41,580 nucleotides of DNA from Clostridia bacterium (GTDB taxonomy: Bacteria; Bacillota; Clostridia; Christensenellales; DUVY01): the NCBI GenBank assembly GCA_026001225.1, contig BNZQ01000015.1, forward strand, positions 1 through 41,580. Reading direction: 5' to 3'. How positions within the stretch are numbered: the first letter of the stretch is position 1; each line of letters starts with the position of its first letter. Positions 16,294 to 24,034 of this stretch are shown here, one piece after another. The translations under genes were made by a program, and so were the position numbers. The notes beneath the pieces were generated by a model. That model had not been told where the DNA came from and did no database searches. It saw only the letters and a program-made list of their open reading frames with translations.

Positions 16294-17763
16294 CTATACC
16301 GCCCAAGGCATAATGCGCCTATCCTTGAGCAGCGCATATACATAGGACGGTCCCCAAACAAGGTTGTTTATCATGCCAGGGCCGTCAATCGGCATAGCAT
16401 TCAGCACCTTTGCAAAATCACTTTTTGTGACTTTGTATGTCGTATCTTTAATACTATTTTCCACTCGTATTAAAATGGTTTCAGTATCAAATAGTGTGTA
16501 AGTAAAAACACTCCTCCGCTTTGTAGAGAAAGGCTCGCCGACAAGGGCAACAATGTTTTTCCATATAGGCTCTAACATCCATTCGTTAGAATGCGAAATT
16601 AAGTTCATTACTGCTCCCATCGGATTATAATCTTTGGGGTCGCTATTTGCCACATATCGCGCCAAGGCACCAATCATTGTCGTGGGAGGAAACTGCGTAG
16701 CGTTTTTACCTTGAATAATTCTTCTTGCTGCAACAAGTCCGCTCGCAATTGCCGGTGCGTAACCATCTAATCCCGATATCTGACCTATTAAATATACGTC
16801 CTGCTTCTGTTTAACGCGAAAGAAGTTATCCAATTTGTGAGGTGTTTTGAAAAAAGTATTTTTGTGCATTCTCCCGAAACGGATGAAAGTATCTGCAGTA
16901 ATTTTTTCAAAGCCCGGCAATGCTGAAAATGCTCTTACTTGACTGCCATTTTTAAGTTGCGTTGTGCATCCGACTAAAATAAAAGCATTAGTTAACGTAG
17001 CCGCTCTCCTTAATGCAATAACCAAATTATTATCGGAAACCGCAAATCTAACTGCGCGAAGCTGACTAATATCCTCTCGCGCAAGTTTTTCAATAGGATG
17101 CGTGTTCGCATCCGGCACAAAGTCAATTGAGTTATGCTCTCCTGCAATTTCCCCATCCTTTAATCTGTCGGTAAATTCGACAAACCTCTGAGGGTTTAAT
17201 TTCAAATAATAAAGGTCATTGCTTATTTTCTCAATTGCAGAATTACTTAGGTCTATGTCATCAATATTAATAATCGGAGAACTTGCATCTGAAAAGGCAT
17301 AGTCCTTCAATTTGAATGTACGAGATATATCATCAGCAAGCCGCTTGTGCGTTAGCGGACCCGATGCAATGATAATATTTTCCATAGCGGGAAGTTTGAC
17401 AACTTCTTCGTCTATAAGCGTTATATTCGGATGTTTCTTTATTTCTTCAGTGATAAGTGCAGAGAATTTTTTTATGTCAATCGCAAAATAGCGGTCATCT
17501 TGCAGTTTACATTTTTCTGCAATATCAATTAAAAAACTACGATTTAACTTTAGTTCACGCAAAAGCATGCCGAGCGGTTTATTCTCATCAACATGCCCTA
17601 ATGAGTTATTACAAACCAATTCCGCATAGCCGTTAAGCGTATATGCACCGTCCACTTTTGAGGGTTTACGGTCATATAACTTAACCCTTATTCCGCTTGA
17701 AGCTAATTGCAAGGCGGCTTCACTCCCTGCCAATCCTCCGCCTATTATCAATATTTCTCTCAT
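16294..17763 (-). CDS. TrmFO/GidA-like FAD-dependent protein with extra C-terminal region
   Basis: A protein of 489 residues whose ATG overlaps the preceding stop (ATGA). The N-terminus is a Rossmann FAD-binding site, IIGGGLAGSEAALQLA (6-21). Family markers of TrmFO, the folate-dependent tRNA uracil-54 methyltransferase, follow: YAELVCNNSLG, IASGPLTHKRL, a segment like FGRMHKNTFF, and GQISGLDGYAPAIASGL. It is longer than normal TrmFO (about 440 residues), with an unfamiliar tail after residue 385. The usual FEGCMPIE-type segment is replaced by a weaker NSIDFVPDANTHPIEKLA region, so the substrate may differ. It is unlikely to be the housekeeping enzyme. Its place between a radical SAM gene and a restriction enzyme points to a specialised RNA, nucleoside or small-molecule modification. 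Confidence 0.8.
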   Translation of the reverse strand: MREILIIGGGLAGSEAALQLASSGIRVKLYDRKPSKVDGAYTLNGYAELVCNNSLGHVDENKPLGMLLRELKLNRSFLIDIAEKCKLQDDRYFAIDIKKFSALITEEIKKHPNITLIDEEVVKLPAMENIIIASGPLTHKRLADDISRTFKLKDYAFSDASSPIINIDDIDLSNSAIEKISNDLYYLKLNPQRFVEFTDRLKDGEIAGEHNSIDFVPDANTHPIEKLAREDISQLRAVRFAVSDNNLVIALRRAATLTNAFILVGCTTQLKNGSQVRAFSALPGFEKITADTFIRFGRMHKNTFFKTPHKLDNFFRVKQKQDVYLIGQISGLDGYAPAIASGLVAARRIIQGKNATQFPPTTMIGALARYVANSDPKDYNPMGAVMNLISHSNEWMLEPIWKNIVALVGEPFSTKRRSVFTYTLFDTETILIRVENSIKDTTYKVTKSDFAKVLNAMPIDGPGMINNLVWGPSYVYALLKDRRIMPWAV

Positions 17764-18818
17764 AAACTTTTACGAGTTAGTTCGACTATGTTTTTGGGGT
17801 TACCGCCGCACCCGCCAAACACATACGAAATGTTAAGATATCCATCAATGACTGCTTTGTTGTCGACAAAACTTTTTGACCGATACGCAATGACCTTGTC
17901 GTATAGCCTTTTCACCGACTCAGTCCTAATATTGCCTATAATTTTCACATCAGGCTCTGTCAACAAGAACCACTTGCAGTTTAATCCGGTAATTCTGTCA
18001 ACAAGACACTGCCCAATGTGGTCAATATGGAAGCCAGTCAGAATTGACGGACATATCGGTCGCATATAACACAACGGACTGGCATAGGCATTGGCTCTCA
18101 TTTTGAGTTGGTCAATTTGTCCTGACTGCAAACCGAGTTCCAAAAGCGTATTGCCTTTCATCACCTCGCCGGCTTGTTCCAACTCGCCAATCGATGCAAA
18201 AATTCTATTCTTTTCACAAAAGTCAATCACCTCGGGAATTCCATCAATTGCAAGCGATGTCGGAACGATAGAAAATGCCAAGTCACTACCTTTTTTGTCA
18301 CGAGCGTACCCCGCTTCCAGTAGCAAATCTCGTGCGGCATATATCTTTTTTGCTCTACCCTTTACTCCATCTTTTGCTCCGAGAATAATATCAAACTTAT
18401 CCTCATCAAAGGTGTCCATTTTTAGGATAATACAAACACCCGCCTCTTTTAGCCTTTTCGCAGTAGCAAGGTCTTTAATAAATATGCCATTGGAAAACAT
18501 CGAAAGCCTAATATTGTTGGCTTTCAAAAACTCAACCATGCGCCAAAAATTACCGTCCTCAAGAGGCTCTCCAAGACCACAGGTATAGACCCATTCGAGC
18601 CCTTGTTCTTTGCACTGCGTTAGAAGTGAATGCAACAACTCCCAAGTTAATTCGTCACAATGAGCCTTACCGACTGTGGGTTTTGAGTCACAGTAGATAC
18701 AACAAGCCCCCGTGCATTGAGCAGTCAATTCCAAATCAAGGGCGGGCAACTTGCCCTCCCTTTGTCTGGATATACATCGATTTAGGACATCCTCGCCCCA
18801 AGGTATATAATGAACCAT
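17760..18818 (-). CDS. Radical SAM protein with atypical cysteine spacing
   Basis: A protein of 352 residues. ATG 18818 is used (GGAG seven to eight bases upstream) in preference to an adjacent TTG. The cluster motif is CTGACCIYC, with cysteines at 35, 39, 40 and 43. The canonical CX3CX2C spacing is not met: the choices are CX3CX3C or CX4CX2C. The flanking LDLELTAQC and YCDSKP, the TCGLGEPLEDG segment (the SAM-binding GGE-like loop) and a later LSMFSNGI strand are typical of the family. Several cysteines after residue 245 (CYMRPIC, QCLVD, LNCKW, GGCGGNP) could hold an auxiliary iron-sulfur cluster, as in SPASM/twitch proteins. The substrate is unknown. Its stop overlaps the TrmFO-like start. 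Confidence 0.85.
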   Translation of the reverse strand: MVHYIPWGEDVLNRCISRQREGKLPALDLELTAQCTGACCIYCDSKPTVGKAHCDELTWELLHSLLTQCKEQGLEWVYTCGLGEPLEDGNFWRMVEFLKANNIRLSMFSNGIFIKDLATAKRLKEAGVCIILKMDTFDEDKFDIILGAKDGVKGRAKKIYAARDLLLEAGYARDKKGSDLAFSIVPTSLAIDGIPEVIDFCEKNRIFASIGELEQAGEVMKGNTLLELGLQSGQIDQLKMRANAYASPLCYMRPICPSILTGFHIDHIGQCLVDRITGLNCKWFLLTEPDVKIIGNIRTESVKRLYDKVIAYRSKSFVDNKAVIDGYLNISYVFGGCGGNPKNIVELTRKSL

Positions 18819-18821
18819 CAA

Positions 18822-19901
18822 TTAACTCCTCTCACTCAAAGGCACGTTATTACAACAAAGTTTTTCTACTCCATCAATCAGATTCGTTTTCTCTCTACCT
18901 TCTTCTGACGGAATTTTAAATGCATAATAGTTATCATCAGTAATTGTTGGCAACTTGATAATCACTTCCCAAATATCTGAAGGGGCTTTTGCTTGCTGAT
19001 ACATAATAACTGTAACAAGCGAATGTTCTGAGCCAATCAGGTATTCCTTAACATGCTTGGCAAAATATGCCCACGCCTGTTTAATTATATCACCTTTTTC
19101 TTCCTCGGTTTTAGCTTTTTTTGCATCCGCCCACAGTTTTTCGTATGCTTGGCAATAAATACAGTCTTTATTCTCTTTCTTAGTATTGAAAAGACTTTCC
19201 TTGAATTTTTCCCACCAACCATCTATTACTTGACAAAAATCTCTGTGGTCAGTGCCTTTGATGCATTCTTTCGAATCCCACTCACCCGGCACTAAATATT
19301 CATATACAACACCCTTGCGAATATTGTCTAAAATTATGCCAAGCAATTTGCCCTTATCAAGATTGAACTTTGAGGTCATTACAACAATTCTGGCCCCGTC
19401 AATTACACTTTCTTCCAATCGAGTAATCGCTCCCTCGTTAAGTATGTATTGAGAAAGTGCTACTTTTACAACCTCAGCACTTAACTTGCCAACTTGTGCT
19501 TCTAACTTACCAATACCTGAAACGAATTCACTAATACCAAGGCTTGCATTACTAAAAACATCTGATGCTACAACACATTTTTCGCAATTTGAATTCAAAG
19601 TTGAAACATTTTCGATGAGTTTATTGCTGTTGAGTTTTAGTCGAATAAGTGCTAATGCCGAAGAAATTGCAAGAATACCAACACCTAACAAGGCAATCCC
19701 CACAAAAATAACGAGTGTTATGACTGGTGGAGAAGTAAGTGCTGGCACTTCCGCACTTGCTTTATTAGCTATCGTCACAAGTGTAACGATGATACCTATT
19801 ATACTTGCACCTGTTAATGCGATGGCGATGCTAAATGCCCACTTAAGTGGGGTGGTTAACACTTTCCATACATCTTTCCAAGATAATTCATGTTCAGCCA
19901 T
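18822..19901 (-). CDS. Membrane protein with two TM helices and a large soluble C-terminal domain
   Basis: A protein of 359 residues from ATG 19901 with AAGGAG seven bases upstream; it overlaps the previous gene by 8 bp. Hydrophobic helices are near 16-45 and 57-86. A helical segment (about 95-150) leads to a soluble domain with a VIDGARIVVMTSKFNLD strand, GVVYEYLVPGEW, a WWEKF helix and several cysteines (CIYC near 245). The ARIVVMTS...NIRKGVVYEYLVP arrangement resembles alpha/beta sensor or PLD-like regions I have seen in defence-associated proteins, but I cannot assign a family. Together with the next membrane protein it may be the membrane output of the operon. This is inference. Confidence 0.7.
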   Translation of the reverse strand: MAEHELSWKDVWKVLTTPLKWAFSIAIALTGASIIGIIVTLVTIANKASAEVPALTSPPVITLVIFVGIALLGVGILAISSALALIRLKLNSNKLIENVSTLNSNCEKCVVASDVFSNASLGISEFVSGIGKLEAQVGKLSAEVVKVALSQYILNEGAITRLEESVIDGARIVVMTSKFNLDKGKLLGIILDNIRKGVVYEYLVPGEWDSKECIKGTDHRDFCQVIDGWWEKFKESLFNTKKENKDCIYCQAYEKLWADAKKAKTEEEKGDIIKQAWAYFAKHVKEYLIGSEHSLVTVIMYQQAKAPSDIWEVIIKLPTITDDNYYAFKIPSEEGREKTNLIDGVEKLCCNNVPLSERS

Positions 19902-20772
19902 TGCTCTGCTCCTTTGTTGTGAAGAATTTGATATTTTTAGGGTTAATTATGCTCCCCAAGTCATCGTTTGCAAATGCTCCGCAAGAAACTGCGTAATCCC
20001 ATAAATCGTTTTCGTCTAATGGCATGGTAGCAGCAACCCAAGCGGTAGCTTTGTTTCTCTTTTGAATCTCGAAATCAAATGAAAGTTTATACTCTTTTAA
20101 CAAACAATACAGCTTGACCATGTTGTCATAGTTGTGATTCTCCAAAAAGCGTCGCTCAATAACTTCTTGTGTATCATCGTCGTGCTTGTCCGCAGGGTTA
20201 AGGACATTGCGTTGCACTCCCCAATTGTTAGCAACAACACAAAAACGATACTCAAATAATTTGGATATAGTTTCTACTTGAATAATCCCCTGTTCTACAA
20301 GGACAAAAAGCGGCTCAAAAAAATCAAAATATTTATATGTAAGAGAAATGATTTCAGGCAACTTCTTCTTATCGGCGGCAGACATCTTGTTGAACTTCTG
20401 CTCTGTATGGTATTTATCCCAAAAATCGTAGACAGCATAAAAATCCGGCTGTTTTACATAACCCATATTTACATCAACGGTGAATTGAGCCTCGCTCAAA
20501 TCTTGGTCGCGTTGCAATGATATGATTATCCCTACCGCACCTAATAACGCAGTAATTGCCGACACGATATCAAATGCAATCGGGGCTGACGGATTGTCAC
20601 CCCAGTTGAATCCAAAATTAAACGCTAACGTAATAATGATGGCAACAGCAGGAATGCACAACAAAATAACCATCTTCACTCGTCGAGAGGTTTTATGGTT
20701 TTTTAGCACAGCACGTCGTTGGGTTCGTGCTGGCTTTACCTTGTTTTTGGTTTTAGCAAGTTTATTCCTCAT
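19894..20772 (-). CDS. Membrane protein with two TM helices (unknown)
   Basis: A protein of 292 residues. The ATG at 20772 lies inside the end of the acetyltransferase gene (11-bp overlap), and I prefer it to the 36-residue longer reading, which would overlap far more. A very basic N-terminus (RNKLAKTKNK and more K/R up to residue 33) precedes TM helices at about 34-54 and 66-86, so by the positive-inside rule the N-terminus is cytoplasmic. The soluble part has many aromatic and acidic residues (DFYAVYDFWDKY, YKYFDFFEPLF) and no catalytic motif I recognise. It resembles in layout the DUF4760-type membrane proteins, with low certainty. It is translationally coupled on both sides. Confidence 0.65.
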   Translation of the reverse strand: MRNKLAKTKNKVKPARTQRRAVLKNHKTSRRVKMVILLCIPAVAIIITLAFNFGFNWGDNPSAPIAFDIVSAITALLGAVGIIISLQRDQDLSEAQFTVDVNMGYVKQPDFYAVYDFWDKYHTEQKFNKMSAADKKKLPEIISLTYKYFDFFEPLFVLVEQGIIQVETISKLFEYRFCVVANNWGVQRNVLNPADKHDDDTQEVIERRFLENHNYDNMVKLYCLLKEYKLSFDFEIQKRNKATAWVAATMPLDENDLWDYAVSCGAFANDDLGSIINPKNIKFFTTKEQSNG

Positions 20773-21220
20773 TGTAAGTTTTTCTAAAGCCGATAACATC
20801 ATCGGCATATCCTCGTTTTTTATAGAATGAATGAGCATCGGTGCGGTGGGCAGAAGAAACAAAAAAGGAACACTCGGCATTTACGCTATTTGCTATCTCG
20901 TCAATTTTAGCAAGTAGTTTTGTTCCTATCCCGCGATTCCTGTATTGTTTCTCTACAATTAGATACTCGGCCGTAATGAAAGGTCGACAGTTAAATGCTA
21001 TCCCTTTACAGACGGAAAGTTGAATTGTGCCAATAACCTTGCACTCTGATTCTGCGACATAGATGGTGTCGGCACTTACTTCGAGAGAATCAAAGTCATT
21101 AAGGGCGTTAGATAAGTCGGTATGTTCATGTAACAACTCCTCGTATAGCTCAAGAATTGCAGGAACATCTGCCCGTACCGCCTTTCTGATTATTACATCG
21201 TTCTCCACAATACTCTCCAT
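20762..21220 (-). CDS. GNAT-family N-acetyltransferase
   Basis: A protein of 152 residues whose ATG overlaps the preceding stop (TAATG). It has the GNAT order of motifs: IRKAVRADVPAILELY at the N-terminus, a central YVAESECKVIGTIQL strand, the acetyl-CoA pyrophosphate loop EKQYRNRGIGTKLL (about 90-103) and a C-terminal AHSFYKKRGY (near 130-139). The substrate is unknown. Within the operon it stands right after the radical SAM-SDR gene, so it may acetylate an amine made or exposed by that enzyme. Alternatively it could be an immunity or detoxification step. Confidence 0.85.
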   Translation of the reverse strand: MESIVENDVIIRKAVRADVPAILELYEELLHEHTDLSNALNDFDSLEVSADTIYVAESECKVIGTIQLSVCKGIAFNCRPFITAEYLIVEKQYRNRGIGTKLLAKIDEIANSVNAECSFFVSSAHRTDAHSFYKKRGYADDVIGFRKTYNEE

Positions 21221-23172
21221 TATTTAAGCAATATGCCGCCGTTAACATTAAGGTTTTCGCCAGTAATGTAATCAGCAGCCTTGCTACACAAAAACAGAAC
21301 AGCATTTGCTGTATCTTCATGCGTTCCAAGTCGACCTGACGGGTTATTTTTTCCAACAGCCACCGCTTGTTCGTCCGAATAAAACTCGTAGTATGAGCCG
21401 GTTTTCTCTGTTAATGAGGGACTAACACAGTTGACTCCAATGCGTTTTTTTGCATTTTCTTCTCCAAAGCTCGCCCATTCTAAAGCAAGACATTCCGTGA
21501 ATTTGATTATCGCAGCTTCGGCAGAAGTAAGTGCTGTCATCCCCTCAAAGAACGGACGCGCTGCAAAACGTGAAGCGATGTTAACTATTCTTGGATATGC
21601 CGATTTTACTAGTAAAGGATAAGCACATTTACACGCAATCATTTTGCCGAAAATCTGCGTATTATAGACCTTTTTTATGTCCTCCATCGGCAAGTCAATA
21701 AATGAAAGTTCATGGCTTTCACCCGCACAATTGACAAGATAATCCAATGCTGTCAACCTTGAAAACACTTCACGCATTTTCTTTTCATCAGCAACATCAA
21801 CTTTCACAATTGAAAACTTGCCGAGTTTTGACAATGTAGCTTTCGCTTTGTTTGCTTTTTCATCATTGTTTCGATATAGGGCTATAACCTCTACGCCCTC
21901 CTCTAAAAAGGCTTTGGCTATACCATAGCCTAATCCGCTTGTTCCGCCGGTGACTAATGCCACCTTGCCAATCATTTCACTATACATTGTATTACCTCCC
22001 ATAGTTGAGCAATATCTATTTTCGTGTAGCTGTTGGGTTAATCCGCAAGCCCCACATTTTACGCAGCCGCTACAAGCAGTTGGGTCAATCCCATTTTTAT
22101 GCATCAATTCACTTGCAATTTGTGACACCTTAACTATCGTGTCCGTCGATGTTATTGGTTCATTTTCCATTTGGCTACCCTTGTTTGGCTTAAATGGATA
22201 GACCTCCGCAATAACTCCGAGTTTTATAATTTCGTGAATACCTTCGATTGTGTGACCTATTGGTTCTAATCCAACAATAAATCCACAAGTAACTCTATTC
22301 TTCCCAAATACTTTTTGTGCATTCTTGTATGCATTGATGTAATCGGTTTTAGGAATAGCACCCTTAATCGGCATATATTTCAATCGTTCTTCGTCATCCC
22401 AAAACTCCATGTTAATTGTAATTGAGTGCACGCCTGCTTCTTTTAGATGCTTGAATATACCTAATTGGATAGAACTCTCCGGTGGCGGAATTTCAACTGC
22501 GATTTGTTTATTCGGCGCAACACTTTGTATTGCCTTAATAAATTGAAAGTAGGACTCCGCTCCTCTATCCTTTGATTCCGTATTACCCCCGGTAAGATGT
22601 ATGTTGGTTATTTTAGCATCTTGAGCAACAATAGTTAACGCCGCCAAAACTGCTTTTTTGTGTTCATCAGCGGTAACTTTATCTCCTTGCAAATACCCCT
22701 CGAAACCGATAGCACAAAACTTACAAGGTTGATTTCTGTCAAAATATGTACAGCCCTTTGTAATCGAAGCTATCGCCGTGAAGTCACCTTCGAGCAAAAT
22801 AAAATCACCAATTTTGTGTCCGTTGACAGGATGCTCATACCAGTACGGATGGGTTTCAGGGCATTGTATCAGCGTATCAGAGTTATCATCAGAACAATGC
22901 AAAACGAGTTCGTGTGAACTATTGTATGCTAACACATAAGGTGAATATTCACAAAACAGCTTGTACACTGCGACATTCAAAGCAAGATTTCCATTGTCAA
23001 GTTTTACTTGTAATCCGGCATTACCTGTTCTGGCTGTGTCGCAAGGATTCTGTGCTACATAAATCCTATCCAATATCCCCTCTTTGTCAGTTTTTATGCC
23101 GTGACAAAGGATATCTATTTTCCGCCATAGAAACGGATTAGAGTGTTTAAATTGCTCTGCAACGTTAATCAC
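21220..23172 (-). CDS. Radical SAM - short-chain dehydrogenase fusion
   Basis: A protein of 650 residues from GTG 23172 with AGGAGG seven bases upstream. The radical SAM domain has an unusual CX8CX2C cluster (Cys 141, 150, 153), a TGGNTE loop and a C-terminal cysteine set at 367, 370, 373, 376 and 388 that could bind another iron-sulfur cluster. The SDR domain begins near 396, with an intact nucleotide loop TGGTSGLGYGIA. The catalytic YxxxK is replaced by LxxxE (548 and 552), so ordinary dehydrogenase chemistry is unlikely. Inside the gene, CCTCCC at 21995-22000 (GGGAGG on the coding strand) precedes an in-frame ATG at 21987, so the SDR could also be made separately. It is the first gene of the operon. 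Confidence 0.85.
   Translation of the reverse strand: MINVAEQFKHSNPFLWRKIDILCHGIKTDKEGILDRIYVAQNPCDTARTGNAGLQVKLDNGNLALNVAVYKLFCEYSPYVLAYNSSHELVLHCSDDNSDTLIQCPETHPYWYEHPVNGHKIGDFILLEGDFTAIASITKGCTYFDRNQPCKFCAIGFEGYLQGDKVTADEHKKAVLAALTIVAQDAKITNIHLTGGNTESKDRGAESYFQFIKAIQSVAPNKQIAVEIPPPESSIQLGIFKHLKEAGVHSITINMEFWDDEERLKYMPIKGAIPKTDYINAYKNAQKVFGKNRVTCGFIVGLEPIGHTIEGIHEIIKLGVIAEVYPFKPNKGSQMENEPITSTDTIVKVSQIASELMHKNGIDPTACSGCVKCGACGLTQQLHENRYCSTMGGNTMYSEMIGKVALVTGGTSGLGYGIAKAFLEEGVEVIALYRNNDEKANKAKATLSKLGKFSIVKVDVADEKKMREVFSRLTALDYLVNCAGESHELSFIDLPMEDIKKVYNTQIFGKMIACKCAYPLLVKSAYPRIVNIASRFAARPFFEGMTALTSAEAAIIKFTECLALEWASFGEENAKKRIGVNCVSPSLTEKTGSYYEFYSDEQAVAVGKNNPSGRLGTHEDTANAVLFLCSKAADYITGENLNVNGGILLK
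21985..22000 (-). promoter_or_regulatory. Internal ribosome binding site for the SDR domain
   Basis: Within the fused gene, GGGAGG (minus strand, 21995-22000) stands seven bases before an in-frame ATG (21985-21987) that opens exactly at the SDR domain. This suggests that the fusion arose from two adjacent genes, or that a free SDR protein is also made. Confidence 0.5.
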
Positions 23173-23243
23173 GACATCGCCTCCTTGTTTTTTTTGGTCA
23201 TCCGATACGCATAGAAATCAGATGCAACCATAAGATATATTAC

Positions 23244-23257
23244 CACAAAAGCCTACT
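23244..23257. repeat. 14-bp direct repeat, copy 1 (leader of the radical SAM operon)
   Basis: CACAAAAGCCTACT. Copy 2 at 23329-23342 is CACAATAGCCTACT (13 of 14 identical), 85 bp away in the same orientation. The two copies flank the hairpin at 23278-23303. Confidence 0.6.
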
Positions 23258-23277
23258 ATTTGGCAAATGATTGAACA

Positions 23278-23303
23278 TGGTTTCTGTGTAAGCACAGAAA
23301 CCA
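23278..23303. repeat. Perfect hairpin in the operon leader
   Basis: TGGTTTCTGTG (23278-23288) and CACAGAAACCA (23293-23303) form an 11-bp perfect stem with loop TAAG. It lies between the promoter (23352-23380) and the GTG start at 23172, inside the untranslated leader. No T-run follows on either strand, so it is not a simple terminator. An operator palindrome or an RNA regulatory hairpin is more likely. Confidence 0.75.
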
Positions 23304-23328
23304 ATTGAATTGCTCTGCAAAAACGCTT

Positions 23329-23342
23329 CACAATAGCCTACT
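23329..23342. repeat. 14-bp direct repeat, copy 2 (at the transcription start)
   Basis: CACAATAGCCTACT, matching 23244-23257 at 13 of 14 positions. On the minus strand it covers the predicted transcription start just downstream of the -10 box, a position suited to a repressor. Confidence 0.6.
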
Positions 23343-23351
23343 TGCAATAAA

Positions 23352-23380
23352 ATTATACCATAGAAATATAAATAAATCAA
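23352..23380 (-). promoter_or_regulatory. Promoter of the radical SAM / TrmFO-like operon
   Basis: On the minus strand TTGATT (23375-23380) and a perfect TATAAT (23352-23357) are separated by exactly 17 bp. The leader to the first start codon is about 170 nt and contains the hairpin and both repeats. Confidence 0.75.
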
Positions 23381-24034
23381 TACAAACTTCTTGATGAAAT
23401 CCATTAAATCTGTGAGTTTACATAAAAGTTACAAATCGAGTTGGTTGATAACGCAATAACTCAGTCACGATATGCAATTTACTCATCGTGACGATATTTT
23501 CGCTCGGGTAATAATATTTCTCACTTATGAATTCTATCACAACCGCTCTATCTCGCACAAGTCGCACTTTAGGAATCTAACCTCACAGCCTTTTATATCC
23601 CGCATAATAGAGCCAACTGCTTACGGCAAAATGCAATGGCAACTGTCCACACCTTGCGGACGTTTGAATATGGCTCCTCATTTCTCTGACCGACTTTGTC
23701 ATGAGCAAGGTCACCGAAGCCTCTCAATAAAATTTCCCAAGCATTATATTCTGCTATCTTTTTTCATATTTTCGTGGTATAATGGATAATATTAGAAAGA
23801 GTATGCTCGCAATTCGCTCTGCATTGCTTCGCCCCAAGTATCACTCTCCTCAAAAAAGATACCCCCATTTCATCGGTTCTTAAACATCTACGAAATAATT
23901 TAGACAAGTTCAAATCCCTCTGTAAGGTGGGCAAAAAGTAAAACCGTCGAGAAATCAGCGGTTTTTGCGTGTTTTGTGCTGTTTTTCAGCCTTTTTTGTA
24001 TTACTCTATTGTGCCCAACCTTATCAAAGTAATA
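23381..24034. other. Gene-poor stretch between the radical SAM operon and the truncated Mod gene
   Basis: No gene is supported. Visible items are a TCACGAT/ATCGTGA inverted pair near 23470-23500 and an orphan extended -10 element (TGGTATAAT, 23775-23783, plus strand) that drives no recognisable gene. At 23908-23924 there is a tRNA T-arm-like 17-mer that is also present inverted at 1819-1835. Small open frames at 23418-23567 and 23537-23605 (minus) lack ribosome sites. The stretch reads like debris from deletions. Confidence 0.5.

Noticed and set aside
23418..23567. 49-codon GTG frame upstream of the radical SAM operon promoter
   Set aside because: No ribosome site and no recognisable family. 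It may be a decayed gene end.
23537..23605. 22-codon Cys-containing frame on the minus strand, considered as a precursor peptide for the radical SAM enzymes
   Set aside because: No ribosome site, upstream of the operon's promoter, and no conserved core that could be checked.
23472..23789. Plus-strand frame of 105 codons
   Set aside because: No ribosome site, no motif, composition unlike a protein gene.
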